Both the position numbers and the translations under genes were made by a program. From Anaerolineae bacterium (GTDB taxonomy: Bacteria; Chloroflexota; Anaerolineae; Aggregatilineales; JAFGMM01): a DNA stretch of 64,000 nucleotides. The DNA lies in NCBI GenBank assembly GCA_027494055.1, contig JAOSJO010000023.1:441919-505918 (forward strand). The letters are read 5' to 3'. Shown here one piece after another: positions 32,909-40,102 of the stretch. Under the pieces are notes generated by a model. It saw only the letters and a list, made by a program, of their open reading frames with translations. It did not search any database and was not told the DNA's origin. Every line of letters begins with the position of its first letter. Positions within the stretch are counted from its first letter, which is position 1.

Positions 32909-33806
32909 AGTAGACCCACCGGTCGGACGTGTTGTAGATAAAGACGGTGGTCGCCAGGATCACCAGCGTGAGCACAAGCGCCAGCGCCGACGCATAGCCC
33001 ATGTTGAAGTTGCGGAACGCCTCTTCGTAGAAGTACAGCAGGTAGAAGTAGGTGGCCTTCAAGGGGCCGCCCTGCGTGATGACGAAAGCCTCGGTGAACA
33101 CCTTGAACGACTCGATCAACTCGATCACAAGCTGGAAGAAGATCGTCGGCGTCAGGAGCGGGAGCGTGATGCGCCAGAAGCGCTGCCAGCGATTCGAGCC
33201 GTCAATCTGCGCCGCCTCGTACAGGTGCGGCGGGATGTTCTGCAAGCCGGCCAGGTAGATGATCGCGCCGCCGCCCACCTTCCACACGCTCATGAGCGCG
33301 ACCGACGGCAGCGCCCAGTTTCGGTCCCAGAACCAGCCCGGCCCCTCAACGCCGGCGTAACTCAGCAGCGTGTTGATGACGCCGGTATCAGGCTGGAGCA
33401 GCCACATCCACATCAGCGCCACCGCCACGCCGGAGATCACCGCCGGGATGTAGAAGACGGTGCGGTAGAAGTTCATGCCGGGGACCTTCAGGTTGAGCAG
33501 CAGCGCCAGCCCCAGACCCAGCACGAGCCGCAGCGGCAGCGAGATGAGGACATACTGCACGGTGACTTTGAGCGACTGCCAGAAGAGCGGGTCCGCCGTG
33601 AACATCCGCGTGTAGTTGTCCACGCCCACCCACTTCGGCGGCTGCGTGATCGTCCACTGCGTGAAGCCCAGCCAGATCGAGACCAGCAACGGCATGGCGG
33701 TGAAGACGACGAAGCCAATCGCCCAGGGCGCGAGGCAGAGATAGCCCTCCAGGGCCTCACGCCGCGCCTGCGGTCCCATCTTGCGCCAGCTCGACAACAT
33801 CTTCAT
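32898..33806 (-). CDS. Carbohydrate ABC transporter permease (MalF-like)
   Basis: The 302-residue permease has a GYLCLAPWAIGFVVF first helix, six predicted helices and the EAA loop HLYEAAQIDGSNRWQRFWRITLPLL. It fits the CUT1 MalF/UgpA family. It lies between the binding-protein gene (125-bp gap) and the MalG-like gene (overlap) and imports the same sugar. Confidence 0.93.
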   Translation of the reverse strand: MKMLSSWRKMGPQARREALEGYLCLAPWAIGFVVFTAMPLLVSIWLGFTQWTITQPPKWVGVDNYTRMFTADPLFWQSLKVTVQYVLISLPLRLVLGLGLALLLNLKVPGMNFYRTVFYIPAVISGVAVALMWMWLLQPDTGVINTLLSYAGVEGPGWFWDRNWALPSVALMSVWKVGGGAIIYLAGLQNIPPHLYEAAQIDGSNRWQRFWRITLPLLTPTIFFQLVIELIESFKVFTEAFVITQGGPLKATYFYLLYFYEEAFRNFNMGYASALALVLTLVILATTVFIYNTSDRWVYYET

Positions 33807-33931
33807 GACCTCACAGCTTCGTGAAGCGCCCGACGGCGTTTCCGGCGTTTCCAGGGCAGGCTATAGGGGCACAGCCGCCCGCGCCCCTATAGCCATGCGT
33901 CGCGCCAGAAATCAGAGCGTTCCGGCCTGGA

Positions 33932-35224
33932 TCAACCACCCAGGCGCTCGCGGCACTCGTCCAGCGCGGCCTGCGCCGCAGGCGCCAGGCTGTCGAGCGT
34001 CGCCTGCACCTCGTCGCGCCCGATCTCACCGAGCATGACCAGGTCCCAGGCGTCGTTGGCGGCGCGGAGCACCGTCCCCTTACAGGGGTGCGCATTCGCC
34101 CACTCGGCAACCTGCTTCAGCTCCAGCACCCTGAAGAACGCCTGGGCGTACTCGGTGTCGGCGCCCTCATACTCTTCCAGGGCCGACGGGATGGAGGGGA
34201 ACAGGTTGCCGTGCTCCATCAGGTACCGCTGGCCCTCCGGCCCAACCCAGTAGCTCAGGAATTCGTAGGCCTCGTCGGGGTGCTCCGTCCCCGCCCAGAC
34301 CGAAGCGGTCAGCGACCAGGCGTTGACGTAGCGGTCATTGCCGGGCACCTGCGGCTCAGGGACGATGCCGAATTCCACGCCGGCTTCGACCGCGTTGAGC
34401 ATGTGCCCCTGGTTGAGCGTCGCCATCGCCAGACGGCCGGCGATGAAGAGGTCAACCGGGCCGGTGCCTTCGGTGCCGAGAATTTCGAGATCAGCAGGCG
34501 TCGGCGTGCCACCGGTCGCCACCAGGTCCCACAGCCAGGTGTAGGAGGCAACGGACTCAGGGCCGTTGAGGTACCCGTCAACCGTCATGCTGTCGTCGCT
34601 GTAGGGGAAAGCGCCGTAGTTCTGCCAGATCGCGCGGTACGGGCCGCGAGGGGTGTCGCCGCCCCAGATGCGCTGCTCCGGGTTCGCGAGTTGCGCCACG
34701 AGCGCGTTGTAGTCATCGGTGGTCCAGTCCTCTGCGGGGTAGGGCACGCCGGCGGCGTCGAATACGGCCTTGTTGTACATGACGAAGTTCGCGCCCACGC
34801 CCAGCGGCAGGCCGACGATCTTATCCTGCCACACAGCGCGGGTGGTCCAGAAGCCTGGGAAGTACGTTTCCGGTCCGAGGTCGGGGTCGGCTTCGATGTA
34901 GGGAGTCAGGTCAAGCGCCTGCGGGAACCAGTTGTTATCCCAGAAGAAAGCGACATCCGGCGCGCCCTCCCCGGCGCCCAGGGTGGTTGTCATCTTCTCG
35001 GTGAAGCCGCTTTCCGGCAGGATGGTCAGGTTGACCTTGATGCCGGGGTGCTCGGCCTCAAACTGTTCGACCAGTCCCCGCTGCGCCTCTTCGGAGTACT
35101 CCTCGGAGGCGACGCTCCACCACTCGATTGTCACGACATCGCCCTGCGCGGCGGCCCCGAACGGCCCCAGCATGGCAAGCAGCAGCACGATTGACAGCGT
35201 GAAGGACAATCTGCGGACTTTCAT
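33932..35224 (-). CDS. Extracellular sugar-binding protein of CUT1 ABC transporter
   Basis: The 430-residue protein has a Sec signal peptide (MKVRRLS then a hydrophobic stretch to AAAQG) without a lipobox cysteine. The binding-protein core reads VVTIEWWSVASEEY, LVEQFEAEHPGIKVNLTILPESG and GAPDVAFFWDNNW. ATG 35224 is preferred over a GTG nine bases earlier because AAGGA lies at the right distance. It delivers a carbohydrate or nucleoside-like ligand to the permeases that follow; the ligand cannot be read from sequence. Confidence 0.93.
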   Translation of the reverse strand: MKVRRLSFTLSIVLLLAMLGPFGAAAQGDVVTIEWWSVASEEYSEEAQRGLVEQFEAEHPGIKVNLTILPESGFTEKMTTTLGAGEGAPDVAFFWDNNWFPQALDLTPYIEADPDLGPETYFPGFWTTRAVWQDKIVGLPLGVGANFVMYNKAVFDAAGVPYPAEDWTTDDYNALVAQLANPEQRIWGGDTPRGPYRAIWQNYGAFPYSDDSMTVDGYLNGPESVASYTWLWDLVATGGTPTPADLEILGTEGTGPVDLFIAGRLAMATLNQGHMLNAVEAGVEFGIVPEPQVPGNDRYVNAWSLTASVWAGTEHPDEAYEFLSYWVGPEGQRYLMEHGNLFPSIPSALEEYEGADTEYAQAFFRVLELKQVAEWANAHPCKGTVLRAANDAWDLVMLGEIGRDEVQATLDSLAPAAQAALDECRERLGG

Positions 35225-35320
35225 GACGCTCACTCCTTATAGCTCAAAGATTCGCGATACGGCTTCATGCGTCCGGCGCGCGTCGGCACGCGCACACCCG
35301 CCGGGCGCTGAGTACCCAAA

Positions 35321-36301
35321 TCAATCGATCAGGTCCACGAGCTTCCGCGCCATGTCGACGATATCCACCTGCGCGGCAAACCGGAGGCACACGCCGGCCG
35401 GCCGGCGGACCTTCTCGACCCACGCTTCGGGGATCGCGCGCCGGCCGTGCATCGCGCCAGACAAGGCCCCGACCACGGCGGTGATCGTGTCGGCGTCGCG
35501 ACCGAAGTTCCCCGCCCAGAACATGCCCTTGCGGAAGTCGCCGCCGGTGAGCCGGAACACGGCGTAAGCCTGCGGCAGCGCCTCCGCTGCCGCCGAGTGC
35601 ACCGGGGTCCACAGGTCGGTGTGCAGGCACTCCCACGCCGCCTCGATGCCCTCCGCGCCGTCGCAGAGGCGCATGGCGCGGCGCATCGCGCGGCCCAGCC
35701 AGCTCGTGTCAGGTATCTGGGCCAGGCCGGCGTCGATCACCTCGCCAACCGGCGCGCCCGTCATCGCGACCGCGACGCTGGCCGCCACCGCCTGCGCGCC
35801 CCAGATGCCATCGCGGGCATGGCTCACCTGCGCATCAATCGCCGCCATCGCCGCCGCGCGCTTCGGGTCGCCGGCGCACACAATGCCGACCGGCGCAATG
35901 CGCATCGCCGCGCCGTCGTCATCGTTCTGCACGTTGTCAGTGCCCGAAAGCGGCGGCAGCACGCCGCGCTCAAGGTTGGCGACCGCGCCGTACAGCGGCT
36001 TGCCGCCGCGCTCCGCGACGCCGCCCTGCGCGATGATGTACCGCTGCCACGACTCGACCACATGCTCAACCGTGAGCTGACCGCCGCAGTCCAGCAGCGT
36101 CTGCGCCGTGAGCATGGCGAACTCGGTGTCGTCGGTGCTCTGCGCGCCGTCGTAGAGGTTGGTGACGATGCCATAGCGCTGCCGGTAGATGTCACTGCGA
36201 CAGAGGTCGCCAAATGCATCGCCAACCGCAAGCCCCAGAAGGCACCCGGTGGCCCGGTCGGTGAGCATCGTCCTGTCTTTCCAGTTGGGATTATCCGTCA
36301 T
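35321..36301 (-). CDS. ADP-ribosylglycohydrolase-family protein 3
   Basis: This complete 326-residue protein has LLGLAVGDAFGDLC, STDDTEFAMLTAQTLL and NFGRDADTITAVVGALSGAMHG, with both metal clusters intact. It is the first enzyme gene after the LacI regulator. A perfect LacI-type operator lies in the 92-bp gap before it. An in-frame ATG at 36268 with an AGGAC ribosome site is a possible alternative start. ARH1 and ARH2 in the same operon share its fold but differ in sequence, suggesting separate substrates or steps. Confidence 0.9.
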   Translation of the reverse strand: MTDNPNWKDRTMLTDRATGCLLGLAVGDAFGDLCRSDIYRQRYGIVTNLYDGAQSTDDTEFAMLTAQTLLDCGGQLTVEHVVESWQRYIIAQGGVAERGGKPLYGAVANLERGVLPPLSGTDNVQNDDDGAAMRIAPVGIVCAGDPKRAAAMAAIDAQVSHARDGIWGAQAVAASVAVAMTGAPVGEVIDAGLAQIPDTSWLGRAMRRAMRLCDGAEGIEAAWECLHTDLWTPVHSAAAEALPQAYAVFRLTGGDFRKGMFWAGNFGRDADTITAVVGALSGAMHGRRAIPEAWVEKVRRPAGVCLRFAAQVDIVDMARKLVDLID

Positions 36302-36357
36302 GCTTTCGCCCTGTTCCCGATGGGTGGAGTCATTCGCGCCAGTGCCATGCGTTACTA

Positions 36358-36377
36358 TTTGGGAACGTTCCCCAAAG
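36358..36377. promoter_or_regulatory. LacI-family operator before ARH gene 3
   Basis: A perfect palindrome GGGAACGTTCCC with a central CG, flanked by TTT and CAAAG, lies between the lacI-type gene stop and the ARH gene start. The half-site matches the operator at 37450-37461, so the linked regulator most likely binds both. Confidence 0.8.
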
Positions 36378-36393
36378 CCGCGAAAAAAGAACC

Positions 36394-37434
36394 CTATGTT
36401 GCCGCGTGATCCCTAACCTGCCGCACAACGCCCGTCGATTCGCGCACGACCAGCCGGCAGGGCAGCTTGACGCGCCGGGGCGTTTCGGGCGCTTCGCCGC
36501 ACATGCGCGACACCAGAAACTGCGCCGCCGTCGCGCCCGTCTCATACTTGCGCTTGGCGACCGTCGTCAGCGCGGGCGAGGTCGTCGCCGCCGCGTAGAT
36601 GTCGTCCATGCCGACGATGGACACGTCCTCCGGCACCCTGCGCCGCATCGCCTGCGCGGCCTTGAGCGCGCCAATCGCCAGGATGTCGTTCGCAGCGAAC
36701 ACAGCGCTCGGCGGCTCCGGCAGGCTGAGCAGGCGCTTCATGGCCTCGAACCCCGCCTGGTCGGAGAAATCGCAATCGACGACAAGCGCGTCATCGAGCG
36801 GGATGCCCTTGCGCGCGTGAAAGGCCACGTAACTTTGATAGCGGACGAACGTCTTGCTCCGCGCCGACCGTCCGGCGATCAGCCCGATGCGCACGTGACC
36901 CAGCCCGTGAAGATACGCCAGCGCCTCCTGCGCGCCGCGCTCTGTGTCGCTCCCAACCGAGTCGAAGTCTGGGTAGCTATCGCCGCCGCCGAGGATGACG
37001 ACCGGTATCCCCAGGCCCACCAGTTCCGCGTTGGTCGCCGTGGTGGGGTTGATGACCAGGCCGTCGAAGCGGCTGCGCCGCACAGTGGTGAGGAAGTGCT
37101 GCTCGCGATCCACCTTCCAGTCGCTGTTGAAGGTCACGGTCGTGTAGCCGCTCGCCTCGATGGTATCCTGGACGCCGCGCGCCACCTCCGGCCAGAACGG
37201 GTTGGTGATATCGGGGATGGACAGCGCCACGATGAAGGTCTGGTCGGTGCGCAGGCTGCCCGCGACCGCGTTGCGCTCGTAACCGAGCTGGTCGGCAGCC
37301 GCGAGCACGCGCCGCCGGGTCTCCTCGCGCACAGCGCCATCGTTGCCGTTGATGACACGCGCAACGGTCGATTTGGAGACACCCGCCAGCCGGGCGACAT
37401 CGATGATTGTCGGGCGACGCGCCATAGGGTTCAC
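36394..37434 (-). CDS. LacI-family transcriptional repressor
   Basis: The 346-residue protein has the LacI helix-turn-helix TIIDVARLAGVSKSTVARVING and hinge region, then a periplasmic-binding-like sugar-sensing domain (FIVALSIPDITNPFWPEVARGVQ, GLVINPTTATN, VFAANDILAIGALKAAQ, IVGMDDIYAAATTSPALTTV). An ATG at 37425 (MARRPT) is an equally possible start. It heads the ARH/ABC operon and carries its own operator in its promoter, so it is probably an autoregulated local repressor released by the imported sugar. Confidence 0.94.
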   Translation of the reverse strand: MNPMARRPTIIDVARLAGVSKSTVARVINGNDGAVREETRRRVLAAADQLGYERNAVAGSLRTDQTFIVALSIPDITNPFWPEVARGVQDTIEASGYTTVTFNSDWKVDREQHFLTTVRRSRFDGLVINPTTATNAELVGLGIPVVILGGGDSYPDFDSVGSDTERGAQEALAYLHGLGHVRIGLIAGRSARSKTFVRYQSYVAFHARKGIPLDDALVVDCDFSDQAGFEAMKRLLSLPEPPSAVFAANDILAIGALKAAQAMRRRVPEDVSIVGMDDIYAAATTSPALTTVAKRKYETGATAAQFLVSRMCGEAPETPRRVKLPCRLVVRESTGVVRQVRDHAAT

Positions 37435-37449
37435 TTTTGGCAGATAAAT

Positions 37450-37461
37450 GGGAACGTTCTC
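37450..37461. promoter_or_regulatory. LacI-family operator at the regulator's own promoter
   Basis: GGGAACGTTCTC (read leftward GAGAACGTTCCC) differs by one base from the perfect palindrome at 36361-36372. It lies 5 bases downstream of the -10 box, placed to block transcription. Confidence 0.75.
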
Positions 37462-37466
37462 ATTAC

Positions 37467-37495
37467 ACTCTAATCAAAAAAGGCCGCTTTGTCAA
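37467..37495 (-). promoter_or_regulatory. Promoter of the LacI-ARH-ABC operon
   Basis: Reading leftward, TTGACA (37495-37490) and TAGAGT (37472-37467) are separated by 17 bases. The spacer has GGCCTTTTTTGAT, close to the promoter at 58388-58416. The operator follows at once. Confidence 0.65.
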
Positions 37496-37500
37496 GGCCT
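37476..37500 (-). terminator. Possible weak terminator overlapping the operon promoter
   Basis: Leftward, AGGCC and GGCCT form a 5-bp stem followed by a run of six T. Its loop contains the -35 box of the LacI operon promoter. It lies 181 bases after the SH3-protein gene. The short stem makes this tentative. Confidence 0.35.
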
Positions 37501-37561
37501 CTTTTCGCACCGGGTAGAGCCAACGATGCCGTGGGCGATGAAGAACGTCCCACCTGAGGCT

Positions 37562-37586
37562 GGACAGGGGGCTTAAGCCCCTGTCC
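37562..37586. repeat. Palindromic repeat, GGACAGGGG-CTTAAG family, copy 1
   Basis: GGACAGGGG-GCTTAAG-CCCCTGTCC is a nearly perfect inverted repeat. A related copy is at 56247-56272, and a half copy (CTGGACAGGGGGC) is near 38555. Confidence 0.7.
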
Positions 37587-37681
37587 CACCCGGTTAGGCG
37601 ATCTGGCTCAGAATTGAGCGTAATGACCCACTTTCAGGCGCTCCACGCTATCCTGTCGTCGTACCGAGGTATGGCCTCGGC

Positions 37682-38338
37682 CTATTCCTCGATAAGGTCC
37701 CTGGCCAGGGCGCAGAACTCGTCAACGAGGAGCGGGCCGCCGGCATCCGGCACCGAGCAGCCGAGCGCGCCCTCGTCCGTGGTCCAGGTCCAGCCCAGGA
37801 CGACGTAGCCACGCGCCGGCTGGAACACCGCCCACTCCACCATGTCGCCGAAGTCCTCCCTGAGAATCGGGCCACTCACATCGACCGCGCTGCCGCCACT
37901 GCTGGAGCCGTCCCCGAGGCCGGCGGCCTTCGGCGCTGCCGGGATGGCGAGCGGCGCGATCCAGTACTCCTCCCAGCCTTCTGCGATCCAGCCAAGCAGG
38001 TCGAGGTTGTAGTCGTAGACATACCACCACGCTAGGCAGTCGCCTTCGGCATCGACGACGCCGCGCGGTCCATCCACGATGTTGACGCGCCCGCCGCGCG
38101 GGATCAGGCCAATGCGGTCGCCCTGCGGGAGCGAGCGCACGTTCAGCCCGACGACGGCGGAGCCTTGCTGATCAATGGTGAGGCGCGGCGTGAGCGGCGG
38201 CACGCACTCGACAAGCGGCGTGGTCGCCGTCCCTTCCTCCTCCTGCGCGAAGGCAGCGGGCGCTGCGGATAGCACCAGCGCGAGCAGTAGAATCGCCAGG
38301 CCGGTTTGCGCAAAACGTCCAGTTCGACTCTTGTACAT
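37682..38338 (-). CDS. Secreted protein with bacterial SH3 domain
   Basis: The 218-residue protein has a signal peptide (MYKSRTGRFAQTGLAILLLALVL..AAFAQ). An SH3-like domain follows at about residues 50-125: GLNVRSLPQGDRIGLIPRGGRVNIV, then WWYVYDYNLDLLGWIAEG. The rest is unassigned, with two Cys near the C-terminus. Bacterial SH3 domains often bind cell-wall peptides. ATG 38338 has an AGGGAG ribosome site; the frame stays open upstream to 38407 without signal-peptide logic. It stands alone. Confidence 0.8.
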   Translation of the reverse strand: MYKSRTGRFAQTGLAILLLALVLSAAPAAFAQEEEGTATTPLVECVPPLTPRLTIDQQGSAVVGLNVRSLPQGDRIGLIPRGGRVNIVDGPRGVVDAEGDCLAWWYVYDYNLDLLGWIAEGWEEYWIAPLAIPAAPKAAGLGDGSSSGGSAVDVSGPILREDFGDMVEWAVFQPARGYVVLGWTWTTDEGALGCSVPDAGGPLLVDEFCALARDLIEE

Positions 38339-38460
38339 CGCTGTAATACTCCCTGTACGACAATGTGCGTTTAGGCTATTGTATCGCCGGGTGTGACAGA
38401 GTGCCATAGTCCTTTGGGGCTGATCGAACCGCTGCCTGCGCCGCCGAGGAGGGGAGAAAG

Positions 38461-38490
38461 AACCGCAGATAACGCGGATGACGCTGATTC
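38461..38490. repeat. ACGCGGAT-type repeat, left arm
   Basis: AACCGCAGATAACGCGGATG begins an approximate inverted repeat of the segment at 38801-38834 (AACCACGGATAACACGGATT on the opposite strand). The two arms flank REPIN-like copy C. Confidence 0.55.
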
Positions 38491-38567
38491 AGAAGAATAG
38501 AGAGTCATCCAGAGTAGCGCCACACGAATACACAGTCGATGCCTCCCAGTGCGGCTGGACAGGGGGC

Positions 38568-38723
38568 GTATTCGTTCACGTTTAGATTCCCGCCCCGCGA
38601 CTGAAGTCGCGGGCTAATTCGTTTTCTTGCCCGCTATCTTCTGCGATTAACCGACGACTTCAGTCGTCGGGCTACGAAAATCACGCCATGGCGTGATGCC
38701 GAGCGGACAACGTGAATGGATAC
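38568..38723. repeat. REPIN-like palindromic element, copy C (inverted)
   Basis: This copy is in the opposite orientation to copy B. It has CCGCGACTGAAGTCGCGG, then GGCTAATTCG, CTGCGATTAACC, CGACGACTTCAGTCGTCG and the palindrome TCACGCCATGGCGTGA, and ends GAGCGGACAACGTGAATGGATAC. Confidence 0.8.
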
Positions 38724-38800
38724 GAGCCCAGGAGTCTGGCACACTCGTCTCCAGGCCCGGATTGCCAGATTAATCAAGAAAGCGTGTTCTAAGTCGTAGT

Positions 38801-38834
38801 ATTATCCGCGCAATCCGTGTTATCCGTGGTTGAT
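38801..38834. repeat. ACGCGGAT-type repeat, right arm
   Basis: ATCCGCGCAATCCGTGTTATCC followed by GTGGTT is the opposite-strand partner of the arm at 38461-38490. Confidence 0.55.
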
Positions 38835-38878
38835 TCCCCTCTTCATGCGAAGCGAGCGCGACAGGCAGCCAGGCGCGC

Positions 38879-40019
38879 TTATGGCAGCAGCCACTGCTTG
38901 AGCCAGGCGAACGCCGACGCCTGCATCTCCAGGTCGAACTTGTGCGGGCCGGGGTAGAACTCCCCCCTGTACGCTTCGGGGTGGCCGACGCTCGCATAGT
39001 GCTGGACCAGGCGCGCGTCGGCGGCCTTCATGCCCGCCACGGGGAAAAGCGCGTCGTCAAGATCGTACTGCACCAGCAGCGGCGACGGCGCGCGGCACGC
39101 CGCTATATCGGGCCAATCGCCATAGCGCGCCCACCCGCTGGGGAAGAACATCCAGGTGTGGCAGGTGATATGGCGATCCAGCAGGTGCGCGTAGGCGCTC
39201 ATCAGCCCGACGACCACCGCCGCGCGCATGTGCTCATGCGTGGCCTGGAGCAAGACCGCCCGGTTGCCTCCACCGGAGAGGCCGACGCACCCCAGCCGGT
39301 CCGCACGCACGTCGGGGCGCGCGCGCAGGTAGTTCAGGGCGATGCGGTCCTCGTGGCTCACCACCCCCCGCTATCGTGGTGCCGAGCAGATTGCAGTACT
39401 TCTCGACAACATGTTCATGCTCAGCGGCGGCGAAGTTGTATTCGGCGACCTCCCGTGAGAACGCGCCCGCGCGCCACGGGGACTCGTCGAGGCCGGCGAA
39501 GGCCTCCGGCGTCCACGCCGGCATGACCGCCTGCGGGAAGCGCCGGCTGCCCCACAGGAAGGTATCGGGCACCAGCACGACGAACCCTTCCGCCGCCAGG
39601 GCGTTGGCGTGTGGCCGACCCCCATAGGCGTCTTTCCACCACGCGACGATGTAAGGTTCGGGGTCGTCGCGACCCAGCGCGATCTTCTCCTTGCCACAGT
39701 ACTTGAACCCGCCGTGATCGTGCAGCGCCACGACGCCCGGCAGCGGCCCGGTCGCGCGCGCGGGTTTGAGCACCCAGGCGTGGGTGCGCGGTCCGTATCC
39801 CACCCACCACGAGATCGCCTCACCGGCCAGGCCGTCGCGCTCCCAGGTGTACTCGGTTCGCACGTCCAGCGGGGTTTCCGGCCCGTTGCAGAACCCCAGC
39901 ACCTCCCTGACCCGGCGCTGCGTCTGCGCGCCCGGCGGCGCTATGGGGTAGAGCGCCTGCTGCGCGCGCGCGGCTTCGACCCAGTCGCTGTACACACCCA
40001 GGTGTTCACAGGTCGCCAT
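38879..40019 (-). CDS. Alpha/beta hydrolase, acetyl-esterase/dienelactone-hydrolase-like (one frameshift)
   Basis: The ~380-residue protein has the oxyanion-hole strand VVALHDHGGFKYCG. The nucleophile elbow is GCVGLSGGG, a Ser within GxSxG. Candidate acid and base are in LLVQYDLDDALFP and YPGPHKFD. The large insert between strands resembles acetyl-xylan-esterase-like hydrolases. The frame breaks in a G6 run near 39366; removing one G joins the halves. GGAGGG precedes ATG 40019. It is isolated between repeats and the FtsX permease; the substrate is unknown, plausibly an acylated sugar. Confidence 0.8.
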
Positions 40020-40102
40020 TGTTGTTACCCTCCGGTTGTTCCCAGGCTGCTGCCCAGACAGGCGCACTGCCGGCGCGGACGCGCCAGCGGCTAACGATCC
40101 GG

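Larger units (their letters stand above)
38339..38878. other. Repeat-rich intergenic region without genes
   Basis: These 540 bases hold REPIN-like copy C, two inverted copies of a degenerate ACGCGGAT-type repeat (38461-38490 and 38801-38834) and a half copy of the GGACAGGGG repeat near 38555. No coding sequence was supported. Confidence 0.6.
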
